Assembly (NCBI RefSeq): GCF_014218295.1
Contig: NZ_AP023287.1
Coordinates: forward strand, 4,836,001 to 4,900,000
Direction of reading: 5' to 3'
Source of the DNA: Mycolicibacterium litorale
GTDB taxonomy: Bacteria; Actinomycetota; Actinomycetes; Mycobacteriales; Mycobacteriaceae
Length of the DNA stretch: 64,000 nt
Under the pieces are notes generated by a model that worked only from the letters and a program-made list of their open reading frames with translations, was not told where the DNA came from and searched no databases. The stretch's first letter is position 1. Each line of letters starts with the position of its first letter. This document shows, one piece after another, positions 44,546-54,327 of this stretch. The position numbers and the translations under genes are program-made.

Positions 44546-45742
44546 ATGGTGTCAGTCGACCGTTCACTCGAGACGCAGCGGTGGGCCTACCCCATGCTGC
44601 TCGTGCTGAGCGGCGTGGCGCTCGGGGTCTCCGGAGTCCCCGCACCGCTGTACGGCCTCTACGAGTCGAACTGGCATCTGTCACCACTGGCGACCACGAT
44701 CATCTTCGCGGTGTACGCCGTCGCCGCACTCGGCGCCGTTCTGGTGTCCGGCCGGATCTCCGACGTCGTCGGCCGCAAACCGGTCCTCATCGTCGCGCTG
44801 GTGGCGCTGGTCGTCGGCCTCGGCGTGTTCCTGGTCGCCGACACCATGGCGACCCTGCTACTGGCCCGGGCCATCCACGGCGCCGCGGTGGGTTCGATCG
44901 TCGTCGCGGGCGCCGCCGCGCTGCTCGACCTGCGACCGCACCACGGCGTGCGGACCGGCCAACTGAGCGGCGTGAGCTTCAACATCGGCATGACCGTCGC
45001 GATCCTCGGGTCCGCGCTGCTGGCGCAGTACGCACCGCATCCGCTGCGCACACCGTACGCGGTCGTCGCGGTGCTGTGCCTGATCGTCGGCGTCGGACTG
45101 CTGGCGCTGCGCGAACCGCACACCGAGCGCACCCGGGGCCGCATCCGCATCGCGAGACCGGCTGTGCCGCAGGCGATCCGACGGGATTTCTGGTTCTCCG
45201 CGCTGGGCGCGATGGCGTCCTGGTCGGTGCTGGGCGTGCTGCTGTCGCTGTACCCGTCGCTGGCGGCGCGCCAGACCCACATCGACAACCTGGTGTTCGG
45301 TGGCGCCGTGGTGGGCACCACGGCGTTCGCCGCCGCGCTCGCCCAACTGGCGGCCACCCGGGTGCCCGCCCGCCACGCCGCCGTCATCGGCGACGTCGGC
45401 ATGGCGGTCGCCCTGCTCGTCACGATCCCGGTGCTGCTGACCCACCAGTGGCAGCTGGTGTTCGTCGCCGCGGCGCTGCTCGGCGCGACGTTCGGGCTGG
45501 GCTTCGGCGGGTCGCTGCGCCACCTGTCGGAGGTGGTGCCGGCCGGCAGGCGCGGGGAGACGATGTCGGCGTTTTACCTGCTGGCCTACACGGCCATGGC
45601 GGTGCCCACCCTGGCCGCCGGCTGGGCCGCGACCCGCTGGAATCTCACCGTGGTGTTTCCGTGGTTCGCCGGCGCGGTGGCGCTGGCCTGCCTCGGTGCG
45701 GCGGTCGCGGGGATCCGCAGCAGCCGGGCCGCAGCGGCCTAG
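44546..45742 (+). CDS. MFS efflux-type transporter
   Basis: A 398-residue, 12-helix MFS protein with LVSGRISDVVGRKPVLI between helices 2 and 3. A basic loop (RTRGRIRIARPAVPQAIRR) separates the two six-helix halves. It is probably a drug or metabolite exporter, by its divergent pairing with an ArsR-type regulator. The ATG at 44546 follows a GGGGG stretch. The stop lies at the start of a tandem 12-bp repeat. Confidence 0.74.
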   Translation: MVSVDRSLETQRWAYPMLLVLSGVALGVSGVPAPLYGLYESNWHLSPLATTIIFAVYAVAALGAVLVSGRISDVVGRKPVLIVALVALVVGLGVFLVADTMATLLLARAIHGAAVGSIVVAGAAALLDLRPHHGVRTGQLSGVSFNIGMTVAILGSALLAQYAPHPLRTPYAVVAVLCLIVGVGLLALREPHTERTRGRIRIARPAVPQAIRRDFWFSALGAMASWSVLGVLLSLYPSLAARQTHIDNLVFGGAVVGTTAFAAALAQLAATRVPARHAAVIGDVGMAVALLVTIPVLLTHQWQLVFVAAALLGATFGLGFGGSLRHLSEVVPAGRRGETMSAFYLLAYTAMAVPTLAAGWAATRWNLTVVFPWFAGAVALACLGAAVAGIRSSRAAAA

Positions 45743-45763
45743 GTGGCGGCGTAGGTGGCGGCG
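45740..45763. repeat. Two tandem copies of a 12-bp repeat (TAGGTGGCGGCG)
   Basis: TAGGTGGCGGCG occurs at 45740-45751 and 45752-45763, followed by TAGCGCCTAC, which can pair with GTAGG of the second copy. It lies between the convergent ends of the MFS gene and the alternative ribosomal protein operon, and could be a degenerate terminator or a remnant of the lost rpsR2 region. Confidence 0.5.
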
Positions 45764-45803
45764 TAGCGCCTACCGTTTCGGCGCCCTTCTCTGTGCCATC
45801 ACC

Positions 45804-46028
45804 TCACCAACTCGCTTTCCGGACCCCGGGCAGCTCGCCCCGGTGCGCCAGCTCCCGCATGCGCACGAGACAGCCCGAACTTGCGCAGGTGGCCGCGCGG
45901 CCGGCCGCCGACGGAATCGCGGTTGCGCAACCGCACCGCACTCGAGTCGCGCGGAAGACGTTGCAGCGCAGCACCGGCGATGCGCGTTCCGGGCGATCTT
46001 AACCGGCGTTCCTCGCCTTCGTCGCCAT
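45804..46028 (-). pseudogene. rpsN2: Broken alternative ribosomal protein S14 gene (rpsN2 remnant)
   Basis: Directly after rpmG (TGATG overlap) an ATG opens MATKARNAG and then a TAA. In the next frame VKIARN resembles the S14 N-terminus (KIAKN). After a deletion of roughly 45 codons, a different frame reads [18 protein letters not shown] and [15 protein letters not shown], unmistakable S14. A one-base loss then shifts the frame again, and [20 protein letters not shown] plus stop follows. S14 is normally about 100 residues; no frame here can give a working product. Only the C-terminal half is recognisable. The ATG at 45799 (9 codons, MAQRRAPKR) may be the start of a lost S18 gene. Confidence 0.85.
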
Positions 46029-46192
46029 CAGCGTTCCTCCCGGAAGTCGACGTGGCGGCGCACGACGGGGTCGTACTTCTTGAGGACCAGGCGGTCCGGA
46101 TCGTTGCGCCGGTTCTTCCGGGTGACGTAGACGTAGCCGGTTCCCGCGGTCGACCTGAGCTTCACGATCGGCCGGATCTCATTGCGGGCCAT
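46028..46192 (-). CDS. rpmG: Zinc-independent (C-minus) ribosomal protein L33
   Basis: A 54-residue L33: [20 protein letters not shown], then [20 protein letters not shown]. It contains no cysteine, so it lacks the two zinc-binding CxxC pairs of the standard L33. Such C-minus versions replace their zinc-containing paralogues during zinc starvation under Zur control. The ATG overlaps the rpmB stop by one base. Too short for many gene finders, but clearly intact. Confidence 0.92.
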   Translation of the reverse strand: MARNEIRPIVKLRSTAGTGYVYVTRKNRRNDPDRLVLKKYDPVVRRHVDFREER

Positions 46193-46428
46193 CAGATCGA
46201 GCCGCCTCGGCGGCGAATGCGGGCCACGACGGCGTCGATGCCGTCGCGATCGATCACCTTGATGCCCTTGGCGCTGACCCGCAGCGTCACCCGCCGTCCT
46301 TCGGACGGCACGTAATAGGTCTTGCGCTGGATGTTGGGATCCCAGCGCCGTCGCGTCCGACGGTGCGAATGCGACACCCGATTGCCGAAGCCCGGTGCGC
46401 GGCCGGTGACCTGACAGTGCGCGGACAT
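46192..46428 (-). CDS. rpmB: Alternative (Zur-regulated) ribosomal protein L28
   Basis: A 78-residue L28: [20 protein letters not shown] at the start, then [21 protein letters not shown] and a C-terminus with [19 protein letters not shown]. Only one cysteine is present, so a zinc knuckle cannot form. It closely resembles RpmB2 of mycobacteria. The ATG at 46428 has GGGAGG 6 nt upstream; the longer in-frame start at 46470 lies within the Zur box. It is the first gene of the operon rpmB-rpmG-(rpsN2 remnant). Confidence 0.92.
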   Translation of the reverse strand: MSAHCQVTGRAPGFGNRVSHSHRRTRRRWDPNIQRKTYYVPSEGRRVTLRVSAKGIKVIDRDGIDAVVARIRRRGGSI

Positions 46429-46451
46429 GGCGATCCTCCCGATCGTGTTAA

Positions 46452-46466
46452 TGAAAACGATTTTCG
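46452..46466. promoter_or_regulatory. Zur-type box upstream of rpmB
   Basis: TGAAAAC-G-ATTTTCG is a 7-1-7 palindrome with two mismatched pairs, 24 bp before the rpmB start. The match to the perfect box at 42696 is close (TGAAAA-N3-TTTTC). Confidence 0.82.
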
Positions 46467-46507
46467 ACAACGTCGGCTCGGGACTGTACCGTAGGGCCGC
46501 GAGTTAT

Positions 46508-46522
46508 TGAAAACGATTCTCA
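46508..46522. promoter_or_regulatory. Zur-type box upstream of the MRF-like gene
   Basis: TGAAAAC-G-ATTCTCA is a 7-1-7 palindrome 15 bp before the start of the CobW/MRF-like gene. With the box at 46452 it gives the divergent pair one operator for each direction, 56 bp apart. Confidence 0.82.
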
Positions 46523-46536
46523 ACAGTGGAGGTGTG

Positions 46537-47748
46537 ATGCGGACACCGGTGATCGTCGTTGCCGGCCAAGGACAGTCGAACGCGGTGTGCGACGTGCTGA
46601 TGGCCACACCGGGCACTGTGGTGGTGAGCCACCGCTTCGACGGGCAGGTGGTGATCCGCACCGTCGCCACGCACCGCCACGAGCGGGTGCTCGTCTCGGA
46701 ATGGCCGTTGGAGCTCGCGAAAGGCTGCGTCGGCTGCACCACGCGAGGCGACCTGTTGGTGCTGCTGCGCCGGCTGCACCGGCGTGAGGACGTCACCCGC
46801 ATCGTCGTGCTGCTCGCGCCATGGCTGGAGCCGGAGCCCGTGTGCTGGTCGATCGACAACGTCTCGGTCCATGTGGGCCCCGGATACATCGACGGGCCGG
46901 CCGGCCGCGACGTGTCGATCGAGGCGGTGGTGACGACCGTGGACACGAGAGTCTGGCTGGCCCAGGCCCTCGGCGACGACGACCTCGACGCCACCCGCAC
47001 GGTCGCCCAGGTGGTCGTCGGCCAGGCCGAGTTCGCCGACGTCGTGGTACTCACCGAACCGGACCGCAGGACCCTGGCCGTACTTCGCCGGCTCGCGCCC
47101 CGCGCGCGGATCACCGTCGGCACCGACCAACTCGCCACGGCCGTGGCCAACCTCGACCCCGATGCGCGCCGTGGCCGCGCGCACAACCCGCATGATGCGC
47201 TGCTGGCGGGCGAACCGCCGTTGCGTCCCGACGGCGACGTGGCCCTCGTCGAGTTCACCGCGCGCCGGCCGTTTCATCCCCTCCGCCTCCACCAGGCGAT
47301 CGACGATCTGCTCGACGGCGTGGTGCGCCTGCGCGGGCGGGCCTGGCTGGCGAGCCAGCCCGATGCGGTGGTGTGGATGGAATCGGCGGGCGGCGGGCTG
47401 CACGTCGGCCACGCCGGCGACTGGCTCGCAGCGATGGGGCCGCACCGACGGGCCTACGCCGCGCCGGAGCGCGTCGCGCTCGCCGCGGGGCACTGGGACG
47501 AGCGCTTCGGCGACCGTCACATCGCCCTCACCGTGTTGGTGTGCGGAGCCGACCCGGAAACCGTGCGGCGCGTGCTGGCCCGCGCGCTGCTCACCGACGA
47601 CGAGTTGAGCCGGCCGCAGGCGTGGCCGGGTCTCGAGGACCCGTTCGGCGACTGGCACGAGGACCCCTGCGCCGCACTCGACGAGACGGCGCAGGCACGT
47701 TCGTCCGATCGCCGTCGAGGGCCCGCCGAAGGGTCGGGCCTAGAGTAA
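46537..47748 (+). CDS. mrf: MRF-like CobW-family protein (recruiter of ribosome hibernation factor, Rv0106-like)
   Basis: A 403-residue COG0523/CobW-type protein: N-terminal GTPase-like domain, KGCVGCTTRGDLLVLL in place of the CXCC metal motif, and a C-terminal CobW domain ending FGDRHIALTVLVCGAD and DPFGDWHEDPC. The P-loop region (IVVAGQGQSNAV) lacks the usual GKT, so nucleotide hydrolysis is doubtful. Mycobacterial MRF recruits the hibernation factor MPY to zinc-poor ribosomes carrying C-minus proteins; its place beside rpmB/rpmG fits. GGAGG sits 4 nt before the ATG. Confidence 0.8.
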   Translation: MRTPVIVVAGQGQSNAVCDVLMATPGTVVVSHRFDGQVVIRTVATHRHERVLVSEWPLELAKGCVGCTTRGDLLVLLRRLHRREDVTRIVVLLAPWLEPEPVCWSIDNVSVHVGPGYIDGPAGRDVSIEAVVTTVDTRVWLAQALGDDDLDATRTVAQVVVGQAEFADVVVLTEPDRRTLAVLRRLAPRARITVGTDQLATAVANLDPDARRGRAHNPHDALLAGEPPLRPDGDVALVEFTARRPFHPLRLHQAIDDLLDGVVRLRGRAWLASQPDAVVWMESAGGGLHVGHAGDWLAAMGPHRRAYAAPERVALAAGHWDERFGDRHIALTVLVCGADPETVRRVLARALLTDDELSRPQAWPGLEDPFGDWHEDPCAALDETAQARSSDRRRGPAEGSGLE

Positions 47749-47753
47749 GGCGC

Positions 47754-48674
47754 ATGCGCGTACGACCCGGACGGCCCGATCTCCGGGATCACGCCCAGTG
47801 GTTCGACACACCCGCCGCCACACCGGAATCCCCCCTCACGGTCACGTGGGCCGGCGTCACCACACTGCTGATCGACGACGGGTCCTCCGCGGTGATGACC
47901 GACGGCTTCTTCTCCCGCCCCGGTCTGCTGTCGGTCGCGCTTCGCCGCATCGCCCCCTCGCCGCCCCGCGTCGAGGGCTGCCTGTCGCGCCTGCGCATCG
48001 ACCGCCTCGATGCGGTGCTGCCGGTGCACACCCACTTCGACCACGCGCTCGACTCGGCACTGGTGGCCGAACGCACGGGCGCCGTCCTCGTCGGCGGAAA
48101 CTCGGCGGCACGACTCGGCCGCGGCCACGGGCTGCCCGAGAACCGCATCAGCGCAGTCCGATCCAGGGACACCGTCGGCTTCGGGGCCTACGACCTGACC
48201 CTCGTCGAATCCGGCCACTGCCCGCCCGACCGCTTCCCCGGCGTCATCGAGCGGCCCCTGGCACCGCCCGTCAGGGCGTCGGCATATCGCTGCGGCGAAG
48301 CATGGTCGGTGCTCGTGCGCCACCGGCCGACGGCGCGCAGTCTGCTGATCGTGGGAAGCGCCGGCTTCGTGCCGGGGGCACTGCGCGGCACCCGTGCCGA
48401 CGTGGTCTATCTCGGAGTCGGTCAGCTCGGACGGCAACCGGAACGCTATCTGCGCGACTACTGGGCCGAGACCGTCCGCCCGGTCGGCGCCCGCCGGGTG
48501 GTGCTGATCCACTGGGACGACTTCTTCCGGCCGCTGCACCGACCGCTGCGTGCCCTGCCCTACGCCGCCGACGACCTCGACCACTCCATACGGGTGTTGG
48601 CCGCGCTTGCCGACGAGGACCGCGTCGCGCTGCACCTGCCCGTGCTCTGGCAGCGCGACGACCCCTGGCGCTGA
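47754..48674 (+). CDS. MBL-fold metallohydrolase (Rv3577-like)
   Basis: A 306-residue metallo-beta-lactamase-fold protein with the metal motif PVHTHFDHALDS (HxHxDH, near residue 88) and a later HWDDFFRPL. The substrate is unknown. It follows the MRF gene by 5 bp; TAGAGT and AAGG precede the ATG, so either a leaderless start or a weak SD is possible. The position matches Rv3577 upstream of the ArsB-like gene. Long parallel open frames in other registers over this stretch were discarded. Confidence 0.78.
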   Translation: MRVRPGRPDLRDHAQWFDTPAATPESPLTVTWAGVTTLLIDDGSSAVMTDGFFSRPGLLSVALRRIAPSPPRVEGCLSRLRIDRLDAVLPVHTHFDHALDSALVAERTGAVLVGGNSAARLGRGHGLPENRISAVRSRDTVGFGAYDLTLVESGHCPPDRFPGVIERPLAPPVRASAYRCGEAWSVLVRHRPTARSLLIVGSAGFVPGALRGTRADVVYLGVGQLGRQPERYLRDYWAETVRPVGARRVVLIHWDDFFRPLHRPLRALPYAADDLDHSIRVLAALADEDRVALHLPVLWQRDDPWR

Positions 48675-48686
48675 CGGGGTCCATCG

Positions 48687-49925
48687 GTGTTCCTCGCGTT
48701 GCTGCTGCTTGCCGCCGTCCTGACCTTCGCGCTCGTGCGGCCGCGCGGGTGGCCCGAGGCGGTCGTCGCCGTCCCCGCCGCCGGGCTGTTGATCGCCACC
48801 GGGACCATCTCCGTCGACGACGCCGCGGCCGAGGTGGCGCGGCTGGCGCCGGTGGTCGGGTTCCTCGCCGCGGTCCTGGTGCTGGCGCAACTGTGCGACG
48901 ACGCCGGGCTGTTCCACGCGGCCGGCGTGTGGATGGCGCGCTCGGGTGCGGGCGATCCCCGCCGGCTACTGGCGGTCGTGTTCGTGATCGCCACCGGCAC
49001 CACCGCGATCCTCAGCCTCGACGCGACGGTCGTCCTGCTCACCCCGGTCGTGCTGGCCACCTGCCGCACGCTGTCCATCCCGGCCGGCCCGCACGCGTAC
49101 GCCACCGCGCACCTGTCCAACAGCGCGTCGCTGCTGCTGCCGGTGTCGAACCTGACCAACCTGCTGGCGTTCACCGCCGCCGGGCTGTCGTTCATGCATT
49201 TCGCCGCGCTGATGACGCTGCCGTGGCTGGCCGCGATCCTGGTCGAGTACCTCGTGCTGCGGGCGCTGTTCACCCGCGATCTGGCCGTCGCGCCGCGCCG
49301 CGACGAACCGCTGCCCGACGTCGAGATGCCGATGTTCGTGCTCGCCGTGCTCGCCATGACGCTGGCCGGTTTCGCGGTGACCTCACTGTTCGACGTGGCG
49401 CCGGCCTGGGCGGCGCTCGCGGGTGCGGTGGTGCTCGCCGTGCGGGGGCTGCGCCAGGGCCGCAGCACGGTCCGCGGCATCGTGCGGTCGGCCAACGTGC
49501 CGTTCCTCGCGTTCGTGCTGTGTCTCGGAGTGGTCGTCGAGGCGGTGATGAGCCAGGGCCTCGACGTCGCGATGCACGCGGTGATCCCCGACGGCGCCGG
49601 GTTCCTCGCACTGCTCGGCATCGCCGCCGTCGCGGCGGTGCTGTCCAACCTCGTCAACAACCTGCCCGCGGTGCTGGTCCTGCTGCCGCTGGTGACGGTC
49701 GCCGGGCCCGCGGCGGTGCTGGCGGTGCTGATCGGTGTCAACGTGGGCCCGAACCTCACCTACGTCGGCTCACTGGCGAACCTGTTGTGGCGCAACGTAG
49801 TTAACCGCGCCGACGTGTCGACCGGGGTCCTGAGGTTCACCGCTGTGGGGTTGTGCACGGTGCCGCTCACGTTGATCGCGGCGGTGTCGGGCCTGTGGGT
49901 GGGACTCCGGGTGATCGGGGTGTGA
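48687..49925 (+). CDS. ArsB/CitM-type membrane transporter (Rv3578, ArsB2-like)
   Basis: A 412-residue polytopic protein of the ion transporter superfamily with about eleven helices. LSLDATVVLLTPVVLATC and SNLVNNLPAVLVLLPLV are paired re-entrant-type motifs typical of ArsB/NhaD proteins. It may export arsenite or another anion; no arsenic regulator or arsC is near, so the substrate stays open. The start is GTG at 48687, 12 bp after the MBL gene. Confidence 0.77.
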   Translation: MFLALLLLAAVLTFALVRPRGWPEAVVAVPAAGLLIATGTISVDDAAAEVARLAPVVGFLAAVLVLAQLCDDAGLFHAAGVWMARSGAGDPRRLLAVVFVIATGTTAILSLDATVVLLTPVVLATCRTLSIPAGPHAYATAHLSNSASLLLPVSNLTNLLAFTAAGLSFMHFAALMTLPWLAAILVEYLVLRALFTRDLAVAPRRDEPLPDVEMPMFVLAVLAMTLAGFAVTSLFDVAPAWAALAGAVVLAVRGLRQGRSTVRGIVRSANVPFLAFVLCLGVVVEAVMSQGLDVAMHAVIPDGAGFLALLGIAAVAAVLSNLVNNLPAVLVLLPLVTVAGPAAVLAVLIGVNVGPNLTYVGSLANLLWRNVVNRADVSTGVLRFTAVGLCTVPLTLIAAVSGLWVGLRVIGV

Positions 49926-49926
49926 C

Positions 49927-50871
49927 TCAGCCGCGTCGCTGACGGGCGATCTCGGCCAGCACCACACCCGCGGCCACCGACGCGTTGAGCGATTCGGTGG
50001 GACCCGCCATCGGGATCGACACCACGGCATCGCAGTGCTCACGGACGAGCCGCGACAGACCCTTGCCCTCCGAGCCCACGACCACGACCATCGGCCCTGC
50101 GCCGTCCAGTTCGTCGAGCGTGGTGTCCCCGCCGGCGTCCAGGCCGACCACCTGCAGACCCGCATCGCCCCAACTCTTCAGCGTGCGGTTGAGGTTCGTC
50201 GCGCGGGCCACCGGCAGCCGGGCCGCGGCGCCCGCGCTCGTGCGCCACGCGACCGCCGTCACCGACGCCGAGCGGCGCTGCGGGATCAGCACGCCGTGCC
50301 CCCCGAACGCCGCCACCGAACGCACGATCGCGCCGAGGTTGCGCGGATCGGAGATGTTGTCGAGCGCGACCAGCAGCGCGGGCGCGCCGTCGGCCTTCGC
50401 CGTCGCGAGCAGGTCGTCGGGGTGGGCGTAGTCGTACGGCGGCACCTGCAGCGCCAGGCCCTGGTGCAGCGCGTTGGCGCTCATCCGGTCGAGGTCAGGA
50501 CGCGGCACCTCCAGGATGGGAATCCCGGTGTCGCCGGCGATCTGGACCGCCTCGGTGACGCGCTCGTCGGCGTCGGTGCCCATCGCCACGTACAGCGCCG
50601 TGGCCGGCACCCCGGCGCGCAGGCACTCCACCACCGGGTTGCGGCCGAGGACCAGTTCGGTCTCGTCGGTCTTGCGCGCCGGCCGGCGCTGCTGTTGTTT
50701 GGCCGCCTTGGCCGCCCGCTTGGCGGCGGGGTGGTTGGGCCGCAGGTGCGCCGGCGGTGTCGCGCCGCGGCCTTCGAGCCCGCGGCGCCGCACGCCGCCG
50801 GAGCCGACGGTCGGGCCCTTCTTGGTGCCGGCCTTGCGCACCGCGCCACGGCGTTTCGAGTTACCCGCCAT
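49927..50871 (-). CDS. rlmB: 23S rRNA (guanosine-2'-O)-methyltransferase RlmB (SpoU family)
   Basis: A 314-residue SPOUT methyltransferase. A Lys/Arg-rich tail of about 75 residues precedes the substrate-binding domain ([16 protein letters not shown]). The catalytic domain has motif 1 [14 protein letters not shown], motif 2 [13 protein letters not shown] and motif 3 [17 protein letters not shown]. It methylates the 23S rRNA loop; the symbol is by family. Its start lies 2 bp after the cysS stop. Upstream in-frame extension through cysS was ignored. Confidence 0.88.
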   Translation of the reverse strand: MAGNSKRRGAVRKAGTKKGPTVGSGGVRRRGLEGRGATPPAHLRPNHPAAKRAAKAAKQQQRRPARKTDETELVLGRNPVVECLRAGVPATALYVAMGTDADERVTEAVQIAGDTGIPILEVPRPDLDRMSANALHQGLALQVPPYDYAHPDDLLATAKADGAPALLVALDNISDPRNLGAIVRSVAAFGGHGVLIPQRRSASVTAVAWRTSAGAAARLPVARATNLNRTLKSWGDAGLQVVGLDAGGDTTLDELDGAGPMVVVVGSEGKGLSRLVREHCDAVVSIPMAGPTESLNASVAAGVVLAEIARQRRG

Positions 50872-50873
50872 CG

Positions 50874-52331
50874 TCAGGCATCCTTGCTGTCGCCGTCGAG
50901 CAGCGACCATTGCGGACCGTCGGCGGTGTCGGTCACTTCGATGCCGGCTTCCTTGAGCCGGTCGCGGATCTGATCGGCCGTCGCCCAGTCCCTGCGGCTG
51001 CGGGCCTCGGCGCGACCCTCGAGCGCCCACCGCACCAGCACGTCGACCGCGGCCAGCGCCGCCGACGTCTCGTCGCGCGACTCCCACCGCTCGTCGAGCG
51101 GATCGCAGCCCAGGATGCCCATCATCGCGCGGATGGAGCGGGCCTGCGTCATCGCGGTCTCGTGATCGCCGGAGTCGAGCGCCCGGTTGCCGATCGCGCG
51201 GGCGGCGTGCACTTCGGCCAGCGCGATCGGCACCGCCAGATCGTCGTCGAGCGCGGCGGCGAACTTCTCGGTCCACTCGCCGGGCACCACGGTGCCCACC
51301 CGCGTGCGGACACGGTGCAGGAAGTCCTCGATCCCGGTGTAGGCCTTGACCGCATCCTGCAGCGCGGTCTCGGAGAACTCCAGCATCGACCGGTAGTGCG
51401 CACTGCCGAGGTAGTACCGCAGTTCGGCGGCCCGAACCCGTTGCAGCACAGCGGGAATGGACAGCACATTGCCGAGCGACTTGCTCATCTTCTCGCCGCC
51501 CATGGTCACCCAGCCGTTGTGCAGCCAGAAGCGGGCGAAACCGTCGCCGGCAGCCTCGGCCTGGGCGATCTCGTTCTCGTGGTGGGGGAACACCAGGTCC
51601 ATGCCGCCGGCGTGGATGTCGAACTCGGCACCGAGGTACGCCTCGCACATCGCGACGCACTCGGTGTGCCATCCGGGCCGGCCGCGGCCCCAGGGGGTGG
51701 GCCACGACGGTTCCCCCGGTTTGGCGCCCTTCCACAGCGTGAAGTCGCGCTGGTCGCGTTTGCCGGTCGCCACACCCTCGCCCTGGTGGACGTCGTCGAT
51801 GCGGTGGCCGGAGAGCTTGCCGTAGTCGGGCAGCGTCGAGACGTCGAAGTAGACGTCGCCGTTGCCTTCTTGATCGGCAGCGTAGGCGTGTCCGCGTTCG
51901 ATCAACCGCTCGATCAGTTCGACCATCTGGGTGATGTGGCCGGTCGCCCGCGGTTCGGCCGATGGCGGCAGCACGCCCAGCGCGTCATAGGCGGCGCTGA
52001 ACGCGCGCTCGTAGGTGGCGGCCCACTCCCACCACGGCCGGCCGGCGTCGGCGGCCTTGGTGAGGATCTTGTCGTCGATGTCGGTGACGTTGCGGATGAA
52101 CGCCACGTCGAAACCCTTGGCGGTCAGCCAGCGCCGCAGCACGTCGAACGCCACGCCGCTGCGGACGTGGCCGATGTGCGGAAGACCCTGGACGGTCGCC
52201 CCGCAGAGGTAGATGGAGACGTGGCCGGCGCGCAACGGCACGAAATCGCGCACGGCACCCGCCATGGTGTCGTAGAGCCTCAGGCCCGTCGGCGACGTCG
52301 CCGACCGGCCCGCTTCTGCGCGATCGGTCAC
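50874..52331 (-). CDS. cysS: Cysteinyl-tRNA synthetase
   Basis: A 485-residue class I synthetase with the HIGH variant [15 protein letters not shown] in [11 protein letters not shown], and zinc ligands including LCGATVQG and [13 protein letters not shown]. It charges tRNA-Cys in the cytosol. It lies in the carD-ispD-ispF-cysS-rlmB gene string that is conserved across mycobacteria. Confidence 0.95.
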   Translation of the reverse strand: MTDRAEAGRSATSPTGLRLYDTMAGAVRDFVPLRAGHVSIYLCGATVQGLPHIGHVRSGVAFDVLRRWLTAKGFDVAFIRNVTDIDDKILTKAADAGRPWWEWAATYERAFSAAYDALGVLPPSAEPRATGHITQMVELIERLIERGHAYAADQEGNGDVYFDVSTLPDYGKLSGHRIDDVHQGEGVATGKRDQRDFTLWKGAKPGEPSWPTPWGRGRPGWHTECVAMCEAYLGAEFDIHAGGMDLVFPHHENEIAQAEAAGDGFARFWLHNGWVTMGGEKMSKSLGNVLSIPAVLQRVRAAELRYYLGSAHYRSMLEFSETALQDAVKAYTGIEDFLHRVRTRVGTVVPGEWTEKFAAALDDDLAVPIALAEVHAARAIGNRALDSGDHETAMTQARSIRAMMGILGCDPLDERWESRDETSAALAAVDVLVRWALEGRAEARSRRDWATADQIRDRLKEAGIEVTDTADGPQWSLLDGDSKDA

Positions 52332-52342
52332 GACGGGCCAGC

Positions 52343-52837
52343 TTACCGGCCTATATGCCGTTCACCGTCATCGACCACGAGAGCGGTGGCGATCGCCGCC
52401 ACACCTTCACCGCGACCGGTCAGCCCGAGCCCGTCCGTCGTCGTCGCCGAAACCGACACCGGGGCCCCGATCAGACCGGACAGCAGCGCCTGCGCTTCGG
52501 CGCGCCGCGGACCGACCTTCGGCCGGTTGCCGATCACCTGCACGGCGGCATTGCCCACCCGCAGACCCGCCTCCTGCAACAGTCCGCGGACGTGACGGAG
52601 CATGTCCGCGCCGCTGACGCCCTCCCACTCGGGCCGGCCGGTGCCGAAGACCTCACCGAGATCGCCGAGCCCCGCCGCCGACAGCAGCGCGTCGCAGAGC
52701 GCGTGTGCCGCGACGTCGCCGTCGGAATGTCCGGCACAGCCGTCGGCGCCCTCGAACAGCAGCCCCAGCAGCCAGCAGGGTCGTCCTGCTTCGATGGGGT
52801 GGACGTCGGTGCCCAGACCCACCCGCGGCAGCGTCAT
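52343..52837 (-). CDS. ispF: 2-C-methyl-D-erythritol 2,4-cyclodiphosphate synthase
   Basis: A 164-residue trimeric MEP-pathway enzyme with the metal motif GTDVHP and [17 protein letters not shown]. It makes MEcPP for isoprenoid synthesis. The ATG at 52837 is 7 nt from the ispD stop, so the two consecutive steps are cotranscribed. Confidence 0.94.
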   Translation of the reverse strand: MTLPRVGLGTDVHPIEAGRPCWLLGLLFEGADGCAGHSDGDVAAHALCDALLSAAGLGDLGEVFGTGRPEWEGVSGADMLRHVRGLLQEAGLRVGNAAVQVIGNRPKVGPRRAEAQALLSGLIGAPVSVSATTTDGLGLTGRGEGVAAIATALVVDDGERHIGR

Positions 52838-52844
52838 CGGGCGG

Positions 52845-53510
52845 TCACCGCGCACCGGCGAGGATGGCCTCGGCGAGCACGAGGTCGAGCGGGGTGGTGA
52901 TCTTGAAGGCCAGTGGGTCGCCGTCGACGACCTGGACCTGTCCGCCGGCCTGTTCGACCATCGACGCATCGTCGGTGAAGCCGCCCTCACCCGCGCGCGC
53001 ATAGGCCCGGCGCAGCACGTCGATGTGGAACCCCTGCGGGGTCTGGACCGCGCGCAGTCCGGCCCGCTCGGGGGTGCCGAGCACGGCCCCGTTGGCGTCG
53101 ACGGCCTTGATGGTGTCGGCGACCGGGAGCGCGGGAACGACCGCGCTGTGCCCGGCTTCGAGCGCCCGCACCACGCGGACCACCAGCGAGGGCGGGGTGA
53201 GGGCGCGCGCGGCGTCGTGGACGAGGACGAAATCGGCGTCGCCGACGGCGGACAGTGCCAGACTCACCGATTCGGTACGGTCGGCGCCGCCGGTCACGAT
53301 CACGGCGTCACCGCCGAAGACGAGTTTCGCCTCGTCGCTGCGGCTCGGCGGGACGGCGACGACGATGCTGTCGACGACGCCGGATTCCCGCAGCCCGGCG
53401 ATCGCACGTTCGAGCATCGGCCGCCCGGCGAGATTCACGAACGCCTTCGGCGCTCCGGCCGCGAGCCGTTGACCGGATCCCGCGGCCGGAACGACGGCCA
53501 CTGTGGTCAT
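52845..53510 (-). CDS. ispD: 2-C-methyl-D-erythritol 4-phosphate cytidylyltransferase
   Basis: A 221-residue nucleotidyltransferase with the CTP-binding loop [28 protein letters not shown] and the C-terminal [16 protein letters not shown]. It forms CDP-ME in the MEP pathway. The gene is 6 bp downstream of the carD stop, the order found in other mycobacteria. Confidence 0.94.
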   Translation of the reverse strand: MTTVAVVPAAGSGQRLAAGAPKAFVNLAGRPMLERAIAGLRESGVVDSIVVAVPPSRSDEAKLVFGGDAVIVTGGADRTESVSLALSAVGDADFVLVHDAARALTPPSLVVRVVRALEAGHSAVVPALPVADTIKAVDANGAVLGTPERAGLRAVQTPQGFHIDVLRRAYARAGEGGFTDDASMVEQAGGQVQVVDGDPLAFKITTPLDLVLAEAILAGAR

Positions 53511-53516
53511 CGCGCG

Positions 53517-54327
<811 letters not shown>

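Noticed and set aside
45770..45799. A small gene MAQRRAPKR
   Set aside because: Only nine codons; at best the start of a decayed S18 gene. It is described within the rpsN2 remnant rather than listed as a gene.
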